Shown in pieces: positions 26,368 through 35,174 of a DNA stretch of 64,000 bases. Position numbers and translations under genes: made by a program. The stretch covers positions 790,652 through 854,651 of the forward strand of contig NZ_SLWS01000001.1 of the NCBI RefSeq assembly GCF_004345645.1, read 5' to 3'. How positions within the stretch are numbered: position 1 is the first letter of the stretch; every line of letters starts with the position of its first letter. Below the pieces are notes generated by a model. It was not told where the DNA came from and made no database searches. It saw only the letters and a program-made list of their open reading frames with translations. The DNA is from Actinocrispum wychmicini. GTDB taxonomy: Bacteria > Actinomycetota > Actinomycetes > Mycobacteriales > Pseudonocardiaceae.

Positions 26368-27128
26368 TGCCGGCGTCGTTCACGCTGTCCGCGGCGGCGG
26401 TGGACATCGTCGCCGAGGCGCTCGGTGTCGACTGCCGGCGATACCCGTTCCAGGTCTCCGGAATCGGCGACTTCGTCGAGGAACGGGTCAGGATCGCGCA
26501 GGCGGTGTTCGCCGACCTGGCCCGCCGTGGCCTGGTGCGCGACGAACGCCTCGACCCGGACGTCGCCGAAGCACTGCGGCTGATGGCCCGCTACCGCGTG
26601 GCGATCGCCGTGATGGGCACGTTGGACGACGAAAGTGGGCTCTACGCAAGGGTTTCCGCGGGAACGGACCGTGGCCTGCTGGTGATCCAGGAAGGCCAGA
26701 TGTTCCGCTTCGAGTTCATCAGCCCCGAGTCACTGGCGCGCGTCGCGGTGAGCCTGCTGCCGCGGCTGCGTCCCGGTCACGGCCAGTCCGTCACGATCAC
26801 CACCGCGGCGCCGAAACCCGTTGCCACGGAAGAACATCGCGGCTTCGCCAAGCCGCTGCGGCCGGCCAGGACACCGTCGGAGTCCCAACTGGTCGCGGCC
26901 CAGGAGATGCTCCGCAAGCCCCGGACGGGCGCGGGCTACTTCGTGGTGTCCGCAATGGACTCCACCGGCCGGGAGACCCGGGCGCCCGGCCTGAGCTGGC
27001 TGGACACCGAAGAAGGCCGTTACATGGCACAGGCGAACCCGGATCAGGACGGCGGAACGTTCGCCCCCGCCGACACGGTCCGCCTGATCCAACAGCTGGA
27101 TGACCTGATCGAGTCGGTCACCCAGTAG
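26367..27128 (+). CDS. espG: EspG-family ESX secretion chaperone
   Basis: The 253-aa product has the EspG-like pattern: N-terminal 'FTLSAAAVDIVAEALGVDCRRYPFQVSG', 'ALRLMARYRVAIAVMGTLDDESGLYARVSAGTDRGLLVIQEGQ', then a mixed alpha/beta C-terminus with 'GAGYFVVSAMDSTGRETRAPGLSWLDTEEGRYM'. EspG proteins are cytosolic chaperones that bind PPE partners for type VII export. It is the third gene of the cluster, between pstB and phoU. No EccC ATPase or other ESX core component lies in the window, so the secretion machine must be elsewhere. Annotated by pattern memory, not by search. Confidence 0.75.
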   Translation: MPASFTLSAAAVDIVAEALGVDCRRYPFQVSGIGDFVEERVRIAQAVFADLARRGLVRDERLDPDVAEALRLMARYRVAIAVMGTLDDESGLYARVSAGTDRGLLVIQEGQMFRFEFISPESLARVAVSLLPRLRPGHGQSVTITTAAPKPVATEEHRGFAKPLRPARTPSESQLVAAQEMLRKPRTGAGYFVVSAMDSTGRETRAPGLSWLDTEEGRYMAQANPDQDGGTFAPADTVRLIQQLDDLIESVTQ

Positions 27129-27134
27129 GCGCGG

Positions 27135-27797
27135 TCAGAACTCGTCCGTGCTGTAGTTGGGCATCTTGCCCGTCACGACGAACACGACGCGGTTGGCCAC
27201 GGACACCGCGTGGTCGGCGAAACGCTCGTAGAAGCGGCCCAACAAGGTCACGTCGACCGCGGCCGCGACGCCGTGCGGCCATTCGCGATCCATCAACACT
27301 GTGAACAGGTGCTGGTGCAGGTCGTCCATCTCGTCGTCGGCGTCGTCCAGCGCGCGGGCGAGCGCGACGTCCTGAGTACGGATCACCTGTTCGGCCTCGC
27401 CGGCCATCTTGCTGGCGACCCGGCCCATCTCCGAGAAGTACGGGCGCACCGCCTCCGGGAGCACCGGCTTGGGGTGGCGGCGGCGCGCGGCCTTGGCCAC
27501 GTGCAGCGCCAGGTCTCCCATCCGCTCCAGGCTTTCCGCCGCGTGGATCACCGCGAGCACGGTCCGCAGGTCGGTCGCCACCGGCGCCTGCAGCGCCAGC
27601 AGGGCGTACGCCGCCTCTTCGGTCTGGGCCCGCGCGTCGTCCACTTTGGCGTCGTCGCCGATCACCTGTTCGGCCAACGCCAGATCGGCTTCCAACAGCG
27701 CCCGGGTGGCGAGCTCCATCGCCTCGCCGACCATGGAACACATGTCCGCCAGTTGGTCCGCCAGCTGACCGAGCTGGTCGCGATAAGCCTCACGCAT
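27135..27797 (-). CDS. phoU: PhoU phosphate-signalling regulator
   Basis: The 220-aa helical protein has two PhoU repeats: '[40 protein letters not shown]', and the second with '[19 protein letters not shown]' and '[21 protein letters not shown]'. The conserved E-x-x-x-D metal/phosphate sites ('ERMGD', 'ERFAD') are visible. PhoU damps PhoR kinase signalling via PstSCAB when phosphate is ample. Orthologue of PhoY2 (Rv0821c). It is convergent with the espG gene and has its own PHO box. Confidence 0.95.
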   Translation of the reverse strand: MREAYRDQLGQLADQLADMCSMVGEAMELATRALLEADLALAEQVIGDDAKVDDARAQTEEAAYALLALQAPVATDLRTVLAVIHAAESLERMGDLALHVAKAARRRHPKPVLPEAVRPYFSEMGRVASKMAGEAEQVIRTQDVALARALDDADDEMDDLHQHLFTVLMDREWPHGVAAAVDVTLLGRFYERFADHAVSVANRVVFVVTGKMPNYSTDEF

Positions 27798-27841
27798 GGC
27801 GCCAGCCTAAGGCCAGGTGTCGCTTCTTACCGAATCGTGAA

Positions 27842-27860
27842 GTGAACCGTTAGTGAACCG
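27842..27860 (-). promoter_or_regulatory. PHO box in front of phoU
   Basis: On the minus strand two 11-bp units start GGTTCACTAAC and GGTTCACTTCA. The GTTCAC cores are exactly 11 bp apart, as in PhoP direct repeats. The site is 45 bp upstream of the phoU ATG and just beyond the 3' end of the LCP gene, so phoU should be phosphate-regulated separately from pst. Confidence 0.82.
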
Positions 27861-27870
27861 CCGTCAACAA

Positions 27871-30753
27871 CTAGGCGCACGTGGTGTCGCCGGCGTTGAC
27901 CGTGGAGAGGCCGCCGGGCAGCGGAGCGGGCTGGCTCTGGCTCGGCGCGCCACCGTTGTTGGGCGGCGGGGCGGCGCCGTTGGCCTTCACGATGCTGCCC
28001 TTGAAGTCCGGGCCGAGGATCAGGATCACGGCGTTTCCGGCGGACGCCGTCTTCTCCAGCTGCGCGCCGGGAACCGCGGACGCCAAAGTGCGCGCGCCCG
28101 CCTCGTTGTCGCTGTACCGGACGACCGTGTTCGGCACCCGGTCCGGGCTGTTGTCCGTCCACACGACCTGGAAACCCTGGTTACGCAGGGCGGTCGCGGC
28201 GGGGCCGGCCTTGCCGTCGGCGGCACCGCCGTTGAGCACCTGCACCTTGACGGTCTTCGGGTCGACCGGGCCGGCCGGCGGGGCCGCCTGCTCCGGCGGC
28301 TTGTTCTGCGCCTGGCCCTGCGGGGCGCCCGCGTCGGTCTCGCCAGGCAGCGCCTGCCCGTTGATGATCGCGGTGAACAGGTTCTTGTTGTCCTTGTCGC
28401 GCAACACCTCGTTGCCGCGTTCGTTCGCACCCGTGAGAACGGTGGGCACCGTGATGAAGGTGACTTTGCCGGCACCGACGCTCTGCAGCGACCGGCCGAG
28501 TGTGATCAGGTCCTGGGAGGCGATGCCCTCGCCGAACGTCGCCTTGGTGAAGGCGTTGATGAAGCTCGTCAGCTTGCCGGGGTCGAGCAGCACCTGGTTG
28601 GACATCGCCTTGCGCAGCAACGACGACAGGAACCGCTGCTGGCGCTTCATCCGGCCGTAGTCGGACGTGGGGTCGCCGTTCTTGGACGTGGGGCTGTCGT
28701 GCACGTGCCGGGCGCGCACGAAGTTCAGTGCCGCGTCGCCCTCCAGTTTCACGTTCTGGCCGGGCGTCTGCACGATCCAGGTCTTCAGCTCGGTGTCATA
28801 CATCGGACGTTCGACGCACACCTCGACGCCTTGTACGGCGTCGACCATTTCCTTGAAGCCGTTGAAGTCGATGCCGACGAAGTGGTTGATCTTCAGGCCG
28901 GTCAGGCTCTGGATGACCTTGGTCACACACAGCGGGCCGCCGACCTGGAACGCCGTGTTGAGCTTCTGGTTCTTGGCGGGCTTGACCTGTTCGTTGCTGT
29001 ACGTGCTCTTCTGGGAGTCGTAGCGCTGGCACTGCGGCCGCTGGATCTCCAGATCGCGCGGGAACGACACCATGACGACGCGTTTCCGGTCCTTCGGGAT
29101 GTGCGCGACGATCACCGTGTCCGAACGGGCACCGGGGACCTGGTCAGCGGTGCCGACACCTTCCTCGGCGTCCGCACCGGCCCGCGTGTCCGAGCCGACC
29201 ATCAGGAAGTTCTCGTCGCCCAGCTGGGCGGGCGCGTTCTGGATGTCCGTGGAGTTCTCGTCGAGCGCCTGAACCTTGTGGACCTGATCGTCCACGTACT
29301 TCTGGCCGCCCCACACCACACCAGCGGCCACCAACAGGATCGCCGCCACCGTGATCGCGGAGATCCTGCCGGCTAAGACCAGCGGACGGTGCTTGCGCTT
29401 GGTGAGCTTGGGCTGCGACGGCGGTCGCACCAGTTCAGTGGGGAGCTCGGCCAATTCGAGCTCGTCCTGACTGAGGATGCCTGGCAGGTCTTCGGCGAGG
29501 GCGTCAGGCTCTTCTACGCCCCCGCTTTCGGCTTTTAGCCACGGCATCATGCGCTCGCGCTTCTCCTTTTTCAGACGTTCCTCTTCGGCGAGCTCGTCAT
29601 GGACCGCGGAGAAGCGGGCGAGAGTGGCGTCGACCCGGCGGATCTCCTGCACGCTCTCCGAGATGGCCTCCATCTCGGTGGTCATGCTGATCGGGTCGAG
29701 CTCACGGACCGGCGGCGTTGGCCGGTCAGGTTTCGGGCGCTGCAACGCCGGCGGCACGGCCGGGTTGGCCCCGGTCTGCTGGTTCGGCGGCAGCTGCGGG
29801 ATCGGCAGCTGAACCGACGCCTGGCCCGGCGACTGCTGGACGGGCAACGGTCCGGACGACTGTCCCGGCGGAATCGGGAGCTGCACGGACGCCTGTCCCG
29901 GACCGGGGGGGATCGGCAGCTGGGCGGACGGCTGGGGCGCCGGCCGTCCGTTGGCCGGCGGCCGCTGCTGCGGACGGGGCAGTGTTCCGGTTCCCTGCGG
30001 CATGGGCCGTGGCCCGGACGAATGACCGCGCGGCGGCGGCGGAACCTGATATGTACCGGATGCTTGCGGGTTCAGTCGCGGGCCCGTCGTGGCGGGTGTC
30101 CCGTTGGTGGTGCCGGGCGCCGGGCGCGGTGGCTGGGGCCTGCGCGGCTCGGGCCGGGGCAGCTGGACCGAGTCCTGCCGGTCCAGTCGCTGCACCTGTG
30201 CTGAGTCGTGGCGGTCCAGCTGCGGAAGCTGGGCCGAGTCATGCCCGTTCGGACGGGGCAACAGCGCCGAGTCCTGGCGGGGCGACCCGGCTGGTTCGTG
30301 GCGGTCGCCGCGCGGCATCTGGGCCGAGTCGTGGCGGTCCGGCCTGGGAAGGACGGCCGATTCCTGGCGGTCCGGTCTGGGCAGCGGCTGTGCGCGCTGC
30401 GGTGGCTCGACCCGTGGCGGTTCCATCCGCTGGCGCGGCTCGACCCGGGGGGGCTGGGCCTGCCTGCGAGGCTGTGCGGCCCGTCTCGGCGGTGCGGCCG
30501 GCATGACCGGCTCCGCCGAGCGCGCGGCCCGTTGCGGGCCTCGCGGGGGCTGCGGCGCCGGAGCTACCGCTGTCGTCTGAGGAATCGGCAGGTCAGTGCG
30601 GGTGTGCCGCTTGACCAGATCCGAGACGCTGACCCCGCCCGAGTCCTCCATTGACCGTCTGCGACGGCGCGGCTGCTGTTCGGGTGACGCTTCCTCGGTC
30701 GAGTGACGACTGCGGCGGGAACCAGTGCCGTACGGGTGATCTTCCTCTGGCAC
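27871..30753 (-). CDS. LytR-CpsA-Psr (LCP) family wall-polymer ligase with long disordered N-terminus
   Basis: The 960-aa protein has an unusually long cytoplasmic, disordered N-terminus (about 1-440) rich in Pro/Arg/Gln, with repeats such as 'DRHDSAQ', 'RQDSA' and 'QASVQLPIP'. A single transmembrane helix follows (about 455-478, 'ISAITVAAILLVAAGVVWGG'), then an LCP domain (about 510-780) with 'NFLMVGSDTRAG' and 'ARSDTVIVAHIPKDRKRVVMVSFPRDLEI', and a C-terminal LytR_C domain (about 860-950, 'VKVQVLNGGAADGKA'). LCP enzymes attach arabinogalactan or teichoic acids to peptidoglycan. GTG 30753 was chosen over TTG 30768 because GGAGGGAG precedes it. Syntenic with Rv0822c. Confidence 0.9.
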   Translation of the reverse strand: MPEEDHPYGTGSRRSRHSTEEASPEQQPRRRRRSMEDSGGVSVSDLVKRHTRTDLPIPQTTAVAPAPQPPRGPQRAARSAEPVMPAAPPRRAAQPRRQAQPPRVEPRQRMEPPRVEPPQRAQPLPRPDRQESAVLPRPDRHDSAQMPRGDRHEPAGSPRQDSALLPRPNGHDSAQLPQLDRHDSAQVQRLDRQDSVQLPRPEPRRPQPPRPAPGTTNGTPATTGPRLNPQASGTYQVPPPPRGHSSGPRPMPQGTGTLPRPQQRPPANGRPAPQPSAQLPIPPGPGQASVQLPIPPGQSSGPLPVQQSPGQASVQLPIPQLPPNQQTGANPAVPPALQRPKPDRPTPPVRELDPISMTTEMEAISESVQEIRRVDATLARFSAVHDELAEEERLKKEKRERMMPWLKAESGGVEEPDALAEDLPGILSQDELELAELPTELVRPPSQPKLTKRKHRPLVLAGRISAITVAAILLVAAGVVWGGQKYVDDQVHKVQALDENSTDIQNAPAQLGDENFLMVGSDTRAGADAEEGVGTADQVPGARSDTVIVAHIPKDRKRVVMVSFPRDLEIQRPQCQRYDSQKSTYSNEQVKPAKNQKLNTAFQVGGPLCVTKVIQSLTGLKINHFVGIDFNGFKEMVDAVQGVEVCVERPMYDTELKTWIVQTPGQNVKLEGDAALNFVRARHVHDSPTSKNGDPTSDYGRMKRQQRFLSSLLRKAMSNQVLLDPGKLTSFINAFTKATFGEGIASQDLITLGRSLQSVGAGKVTFITVPTVLTGANERGNEVLRDKDNKNLFTAIINGQALPGETDAGAPQGQAQNKPPEQAAPPAGPVDPKTVKVQVLNGGAADGKAGPAATALRNQGFQVVWTDNSPDRVPNTVVRYSDNEAGARTLASAVPGAQLEKTASAGNAVILILGPDFKGSIVKANGAAPPPNNGGAPSQSQPAPLPGGLSTVNAGDTTCA

Positions 30754-30982
30754 CAGGTCTCCCTCCAATCTCAGTCACGTCACGATATCAACACGGTCCC
30801 GCTTGTCTAGACGCGCGGGGGAACAAACAGTGTCGCAGACCCTCTGTGGTCGCTGCCCAGGGATAGTACGGGCGGTGTCCACCGATGACGACAGTCCGAG
30901 GGTTTTTGCTCACTTTCAGTACGCAGAACCGCCCATGCCAGTAGGCCGAACGGGGGATGGTGTCGCTCTGTGAAACAACGGC

Positions 30983-31876
30983 TCAGAACGCCAGCGCCCG
31001 CGGCTCCGTCACAGCTCTGCGGCCTGCGGCGGGCCCGGCGAGGAACGTCCGGCCACCCACTTGGTACGCCACAGCGTTCCGTCCGGACTGCTTGGCGGTG
31101 TACAGCAGACCATCCGCTTGGCGCAGTTGCCGCTCCGGTCCGACCCCGATGCCCGGCATGGGCTCGTAGGCGATGCCGATACTCACAGTCACCCGCAGGC
31201 CCAGCACGATCTTGGTCCACGGGTGGTTCTCCACCCTGATCCGCGCGGCCTCGGCCATCGCGACCGCGGCCGGACCGTCCACACCGGGCAGAACCAGTGC
31301 GAACTCCTCGCCGCCGTACCGCGCGCAGAACGCGTCCTCCGGCAGGCCCTCCTGCAGCAGTTCGACCACGTGCTGCAGCACCCGGTCGCCGATCAGGTGG
31401 CCGAACGTGTCGTTCACCTGCTTGAACCAGTCCAGGTCGACGAGCGAGACCGCGAGGCCGCCGGACCGGCCGTGCCACTCGGACAGCAACGTCACCAGGC
31501 GCTGGTCGAGATAGCGGCGGTTGTAACTGGCCGTGAGGCTGTCCCGGATGCTCTGTTCCCGCGCCTCGGCGTGCTCCCGGCGCAACCTGTCGACCTCGCG
31601 GCGAAGCTGTTCGGGAATGTGCGGCGGTTCGGTCCGGTCCGCGTGCACGAGTTCAAGGGCGGACCGCAGATGCTGGTACGCCTGCCGCCACTGGCCACGG
31701 GACGCCAGCAGCGTGGCGATCGACTCGTGCAGCTGCACCAGGCTCGCGCCGTCGGCCGTGCTCGCGCCGCCCGGGCCCTGGTCCGGCCATTCCGCCGCGT
31801 CCGATACAGGGTCCGATACGGGCTCAGGCTCGGCGACCCCGCGTCCGAGTCCGGTCACCGCCTTCACCTCCCTCAT
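30983..31876 (-). CDS. Diguanylate cyclase (GGDEF domain)
   Basis: The 297-aa cytosolic protein has a TPR-like helical N-terminal part ('SIATLLASRGQWRQAYQHLRSALEL', about 48-80), a coiled helix ('REVDRLRREHAEAREQSIRDSLTASYNRRYL') and a GGDEF domain. Metal-binding 'DLDWFKQVND' is near residue 147, and the active loop 'YGGEEF' near 189. The catalytic pattern is intact, so it should make c-di-GMP from two GTP. No R-x-x-D inhibitory site is obvious ahead of the GGEEF loop. A C-terminal basic tail follows. The start is ambiguous; ATG 31876 has AGAGG upstream. Confidence 0.88.
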   Translation of the reverse strand: MREVKAVTGLGRGVAEPEPVSDPVSDAAEWPDQGPGGASTADGASLVQLHESIATLLASRGQWRQAYQHLRSALELVHADRTEPPHIPEQLRREVDRLRREHAEAREQSIRDSLTASYNRRYLDQRLVTLLSEWHGRSGGLAVSLVDLDWFKQVNDTFGHLIGDRVLQHVVELLQEGLPEDAFCARYGGEEFALVLPGVDGPAAVAMAEAARIRVENHPWTKIVLGLRVTVSIGIAYEPMPGIGVGPERQLRQADGLLYTAKQSGRNAVAYQVGGRTFLAGPAAGRRAVTEPRALAF

Positions 31877-31999
31877 CTACCTCTGTCGACCGGATGGCGG
31901 CCAGGCTTGAGACGCAGAGGCGAGGACAGCGTGGATTTCCCTCTACCGGTGGATGAGTGGTTGCTCCAACCAAGTGATGTTGTGTGACACGCCTCGCAG

Positions 32000-32431
32000 T
32001 CACCGCGGGCACGGCATGAAGCCGTACACCGACCCGTCGAGGACGACCACCCGCTCGGACCCGATCTGCTGGCCGAGGGTCTGTCCGTTCTTCAGGACCG
32101 TCAGCGAGACGGCCACGACATAGACGTTTCCGCGCGGATGCGTTCCGGACTGCGGTGCCCACGCCTGGTCCGGCCGCAGGGTGCGCAGCGCGGGGTCGGC
32201 GTCGATGGTGAGGCCGCCGAGGTCGCACAGCAGGTTCTTGAAGTCCGGATGCTGTGTTCTCCGCAGGAACTCCACCTGCGCGTCGGGTCCGGTGGCGCCC
32301 GCCTCGTCGAGTGCCTTGAAGTAGCCGGCCACAAGATCCGGGTCCGACGGCTGGACGGGCGTGCCGCGAACAGCGATCGAACACCCCACGAGCAGTAACG
32401 CCAGCGGTAACGCCCCCACCAGGCCGCGCAT
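32000..32431 (-). CDS. Putative lipoprotein, small secreted domain
   Basis: The 143-aa product starts 'MRGLVGALPLALLLVGC' (lipobox LVGC, Cys17), followed by a small globular domain with cysteines at 'NLLCDLGG' and the end '...YGFMPCPR'. The sequence 'PDLVAGYFKALDEAGATGPDAQVEFLRRTQ' resembles SCP/NTF2-like lipoprotein domains, but no family is certain. It begins 4 bp after the dus stop codon, so it is probably co-transcribed with dus. Confidence 0.7.
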   Translation of the reverse strand: MRGLVGALPLALLLVGCSIAVRGTPVQPSDPDLVAGYFKALDEAGATGPDAQVEFLRRTQHPDFKNLLCDLGGLTIDADPALRTLRPDQAWAPQSGTHPRGNVYVVAVSLTVLKNGQTLGQQIGSERVVVLDGSVYGFMPCPR

Positions 32432-32435
32432 GCGA

Positions 32436-33575
32436 TCAGCCGCCCGAGTGCATCACGTCCGCGGCGAACGGGACCGACGTGTCGTCCGGGTCGTCGAGCC
32501 ACCCTGCCGGCAACGTCACCTTCCCCGGCGATCCCTGCCGGCCCCGCGGCCCCTCGGCGTCGGCGGGGAACGGCGCGTCGTGGTCGAGTTCCCCGATCAG
32601 GTCCTCGATCTCACCGACCGTGGCGACCAGGGCGAACCGTTGCCGCAGATCGGACCCGACCGGGAAACCCTTGAGATACCAGGCCATGTGTTTCCGTAGG
32701 TCCCGAACTCCCTTGTCCTGACCCAGATGCGCGGCCAGGAGCGTGGCATGCCGGTGCAGGATCTCGGCGACCTGCCCCAACGACGGCGGCTCCGGCAACG
32801 GCTCCCCACGGAACGCGGCCTGCAGCTCGGCGAACAACCAAGGCCGCCCAAGGCATCCACGCCCCACCACAACGCCGTCACATTCGGTCTCGCGCACCAT
32901 GCGTTGCGCGTCCTCGGCACTGAAGATGTCCCCGTTGCCCAACACCGGAATGCTCGTGACAGCCTCCTTGAGCCGCGCGATCGCAGTCCAGTCGGCTGTA
33001 CCGCTGTATCGCTGAGCAGCCGTGCGCGCGTGCAAAGCGACCGCCCGCGCCCCTTCGGCCTCCGCGATCCGCCCGGCGTCAAGGAACGTGTGATGGTCGT
33101 CGTCGATCCCGATCCGGAACTTCACCGTCACCGGCACATCCCCGGCGGCCTTGACCGCGGCCCGGACAATCTCCCCGAACAACCGCCGCTTGTACGGAAG
33201 CGCGGCGCCCCCACCCTTCCTGGTGACCTTGGCCACCGGGCACCCGAAGTTCATGTCGACGTGGTCGGCCCGGTCCTCACCCACGACGATCTTGGTGGCC
33301 TCCGCGACAGTGGCCGGATCCACCCCGTAGAGCTGCATGGACCTCGGGTGCTCGGCGGCGCCGAACGTGATCATGTGCATGGTCTTCTCGTCACGTTCGA
33401 CGATCGCGCGCGCCGTGATCATCTCGCAGACGTAGAGCGAAGTGGGGCTGCCGAACTCCCGACACAGCTGCCGGAACGCCACATTCGTGATGCCCGCCAT
33501 GGGAGCGAGCACAACGGCCGGATCGACCACATACGGGCCGATCCGCAGCGAAGGAGTCCCGACAGGCACGCACAT
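32436..33575 (-). CDS. dusB: tRNA-dihydrouridine synthase
   Basis: The 379-aa FMN-dependent TIM-barrel enzyme reduces uridines in the tRNA D-loop. Visible are the N-terminal 'VVLAPMAGITNVAFRQLCREFG', the active-site region 'VDMNFGCPVAKVTRKGGGAAL' with the catalytic cysteine, 'ARTAAQRYSGTADW' and the phosphate-binding 'IPVLGNGDIFSAEDA'. 'DGVVVGRGCLGRPWLF' completes the FMN site. Corresponds to Rv0823c in the syntenic block. ATG 33575 was chosen; a GTG two codons later is also possible. Confidence 0.94.
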   Translation of the reverse strand: MCVPVGTPSLRIGPYVVDPAVVLAPMAGITNVAFRQLCREFGSPTSLYVCEMITARAIVERDEKTMHMITFGAAEHPRSMQLYGVDPATVAEATKIVVGEDRADHVDMNFGCPVAKVTRKGGGAALPYKRRLFGEIVRAAVKAAGDVPVTVKFRIGIDDDHHTFLDAGRIAEAEGARAVALHARTAAQRYSGTADWTAIARLKEAVTSIPVLGNGDIFSAEDAQRMVRETECDGVVVGRGCLGRPWLFAELQAAFRGEPLPEPPSLGQVAEILHRHATLLAAHLGQDKGVRDLRKHMAWYLKGFPVGSDLRQRFALVATVGEIEDLIGELDHDAPFPADAEGPRGRQGSPGKVTLPAGWLDDPDDTSVPFAADVMHSGG

Positions 33576-33740
33576 AGGCTAGCTGGCGACAGCCACCTCC
33601 CCCGTTGTGGCTCGCCAGCTCGTTCGGCAGATCCACGGCCGAACTCTCGGCAGATGAGCGACGATTCCTTCGGCAGATCCACGACGGCCAGGTATGTCCG
33701 GGCCGGCGAGGTTGTCGTCAACCGGGTCCTCTTCGGACGT

Positions 33741-35090
33741 TCACACGGTGAACAACCCCCAGTAGACGGCCCACGGCAGGAACGCGGCCACACCGGCCAA
33801 CAACAGGCCGCGTTGGACCCGGGCGTGCCGCCAGCCCCGCACGGCAAAGCCGGCGCCGACCACGACTCCCACTGCGACAAGCTGTAACAGCAGCCAGGTT
33901 GGCGGCCGGCCGAGGACGGCGGTGTCGACGTCGACCGCCCCGGTCGACACCACGGAGAACAGGTAGCCGAAGGTTCCGAAGACCGCGATCAGGCCGGCAA
34001 GCGCGGTCAGCCTGGCCGGCCAGCGTCCCGGCGGGCGGTGGGTCGTCCGGCGCAGTCGGCGGACGGCCGCGCACACCGGATACGCCAGGAAACCGACCAA
34101 CATCACCGCGAACAGCCCCAGTTGCACCACAAGTCCCTCGTACCAGGCGAGCGGTTCGGTTGGCGAACTGGCCAGTGGTTGGGCGGGTGGTGGGTCCGCG
34201 CTCGCTGATGGCGGGCCGGCGGCCAGTCCGTTGACCCAGGTGGTGACCAGGTCGACGAACCCGGGAGCGAACTCGGTGGCGGCGGCTTTGTTGAATCCGT
34301 CCGCGCTGCGGCGCATGTTGTGGTTGGCGTCCTTGACGACTCGCAAGGTGTAGTGCTGGTTGCCGCCTCGGTCCAGCGACTCGCGGAACAGCGCCAGGCT
34401 TTCCCCCGGCGCGGTCGACCGGTCGTGGTCGGCGAACACGCCCAGCAGCGGTTGGCGGACGCGCTGCAGAACCGCTGTCGGTTCGTAGGCCGTGTCCCCG
34501 AACAGGCCCGCGGCGACAAGCATTCGGCTGGCGTTCAATCCGATTGGACCGACCAGCGCTCCGGAGATCCCGGCGTGGGCCAGGTACGTCCGGTCGCTCC
34601 ACAGTTGTGTCCGGTCCGCCGGCAGGGCGCTGGCGCTCGCGGTGACCACGAACGCGATGTCGGCGGACTTGGTGGCGGCCAGCGGGGCGACCCAACCGCC
34701 CTGGCTGTGCCCCCAGAGCCCGACCCGGGACGGTGTCACGTCCGGTCTGGTCCGCAGGAGTTCGACGCCGGCGATGGCGTCGTCGGCCAGCGTGGTGAAG
34801 GAACTCGTGGCCCGGGAGTAGTCGCTGCGTTTGTCGTAGATCAGCACCACGATCCCGGCCCTGGCGAACGCCTCCGCCTCCGGCCGGTAGGCGTCCCGGC
34901 CGCGGGCGCCGGCCCCGGCGAGCAGGACCATGCCCGGATGGCCGGTCCCGTTCGCGGGCGCGACGATGGTGCCGTGCAGATTCTGGTAGCTGACGTCGGT
35001 GTTGGTGATGTCGTCGGCCGCGGCGACCGGCGGGGCCATGGCCAGCAGCGGCCCGGCGACCAGGCCGGCGAGTTTGCTTTTGAGCAGCAC
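33741..35090 (-). CDS. Exported alpha/beta hydrolase fused to a C-terminal membrane domain
   Basis: The 449-aa product has a signal peptide (LLKSKLAGLVAGPLLAMAPPVAAA), a dienelactone-hydrolase-like domain (about 30-290) with 'MVLLAGAGARGRD', nucleophile elbow 'GLWGHSQGGWVA' and acid 'FADHDRST', and then a membrane region (about 320-449) with four hydrophobic segments. The fusion of an extracellular hydrolase to a polytopic membrane tail is less usual. GTG 35090 was chosen because AGGAGAG lies 6 bp upstream. The substrate is unknown. The ArsR-like regulator lies immediately upstream in the same orientation and may control it. Confidence 0.78.
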   Translation of the reverse strand: MLLKSKLAGLVAGPLLAMAPPVAAADDITNTDVSYQNLHGTIVAPANGTGHPGMVLLAGAGARGRDAYRPEAEAFARAGIVVLIYDKRSDYSRATSSFTTLADDAIAGVELLRTRPDVTPSRVGLWGHSQGGWVAPLAATKSADIAFVVTASASALPADRTQLWSDRTYLAHAGISGALVGPIGLNASRMLVAAGLFGDTAYEPTAVLQRVRQPLLGVFADHDRSTAPGESLALFRESLDRGGNQHYTLRVVKDANHNMRRSADGFNKAAATEFAPGFVDLVTTWVNGLAAGPPSASADPPPAQPLASSPTEPLAWYEGLVVQLGLFAVMLVGFLAYPVCAAVRRLRRTTHRPPGRWPARLTALAGLIAVFGTFGYLFSVVSTGAVDVDTAVLGRPPTWLLLQLVAVGVVVGAGFAVRGWRHARVQRGLLLAGVAAFLPWAVYWGLFTV

Positions 35091-35174
35091 GAAGTGCTCT
35101 CCTGTCTTCGGAAGTGACCGCATTGCTTCCCACCAGCTGGGCCGTTGAGTTGCCGCTCGACGGCCCAGCGCTCG

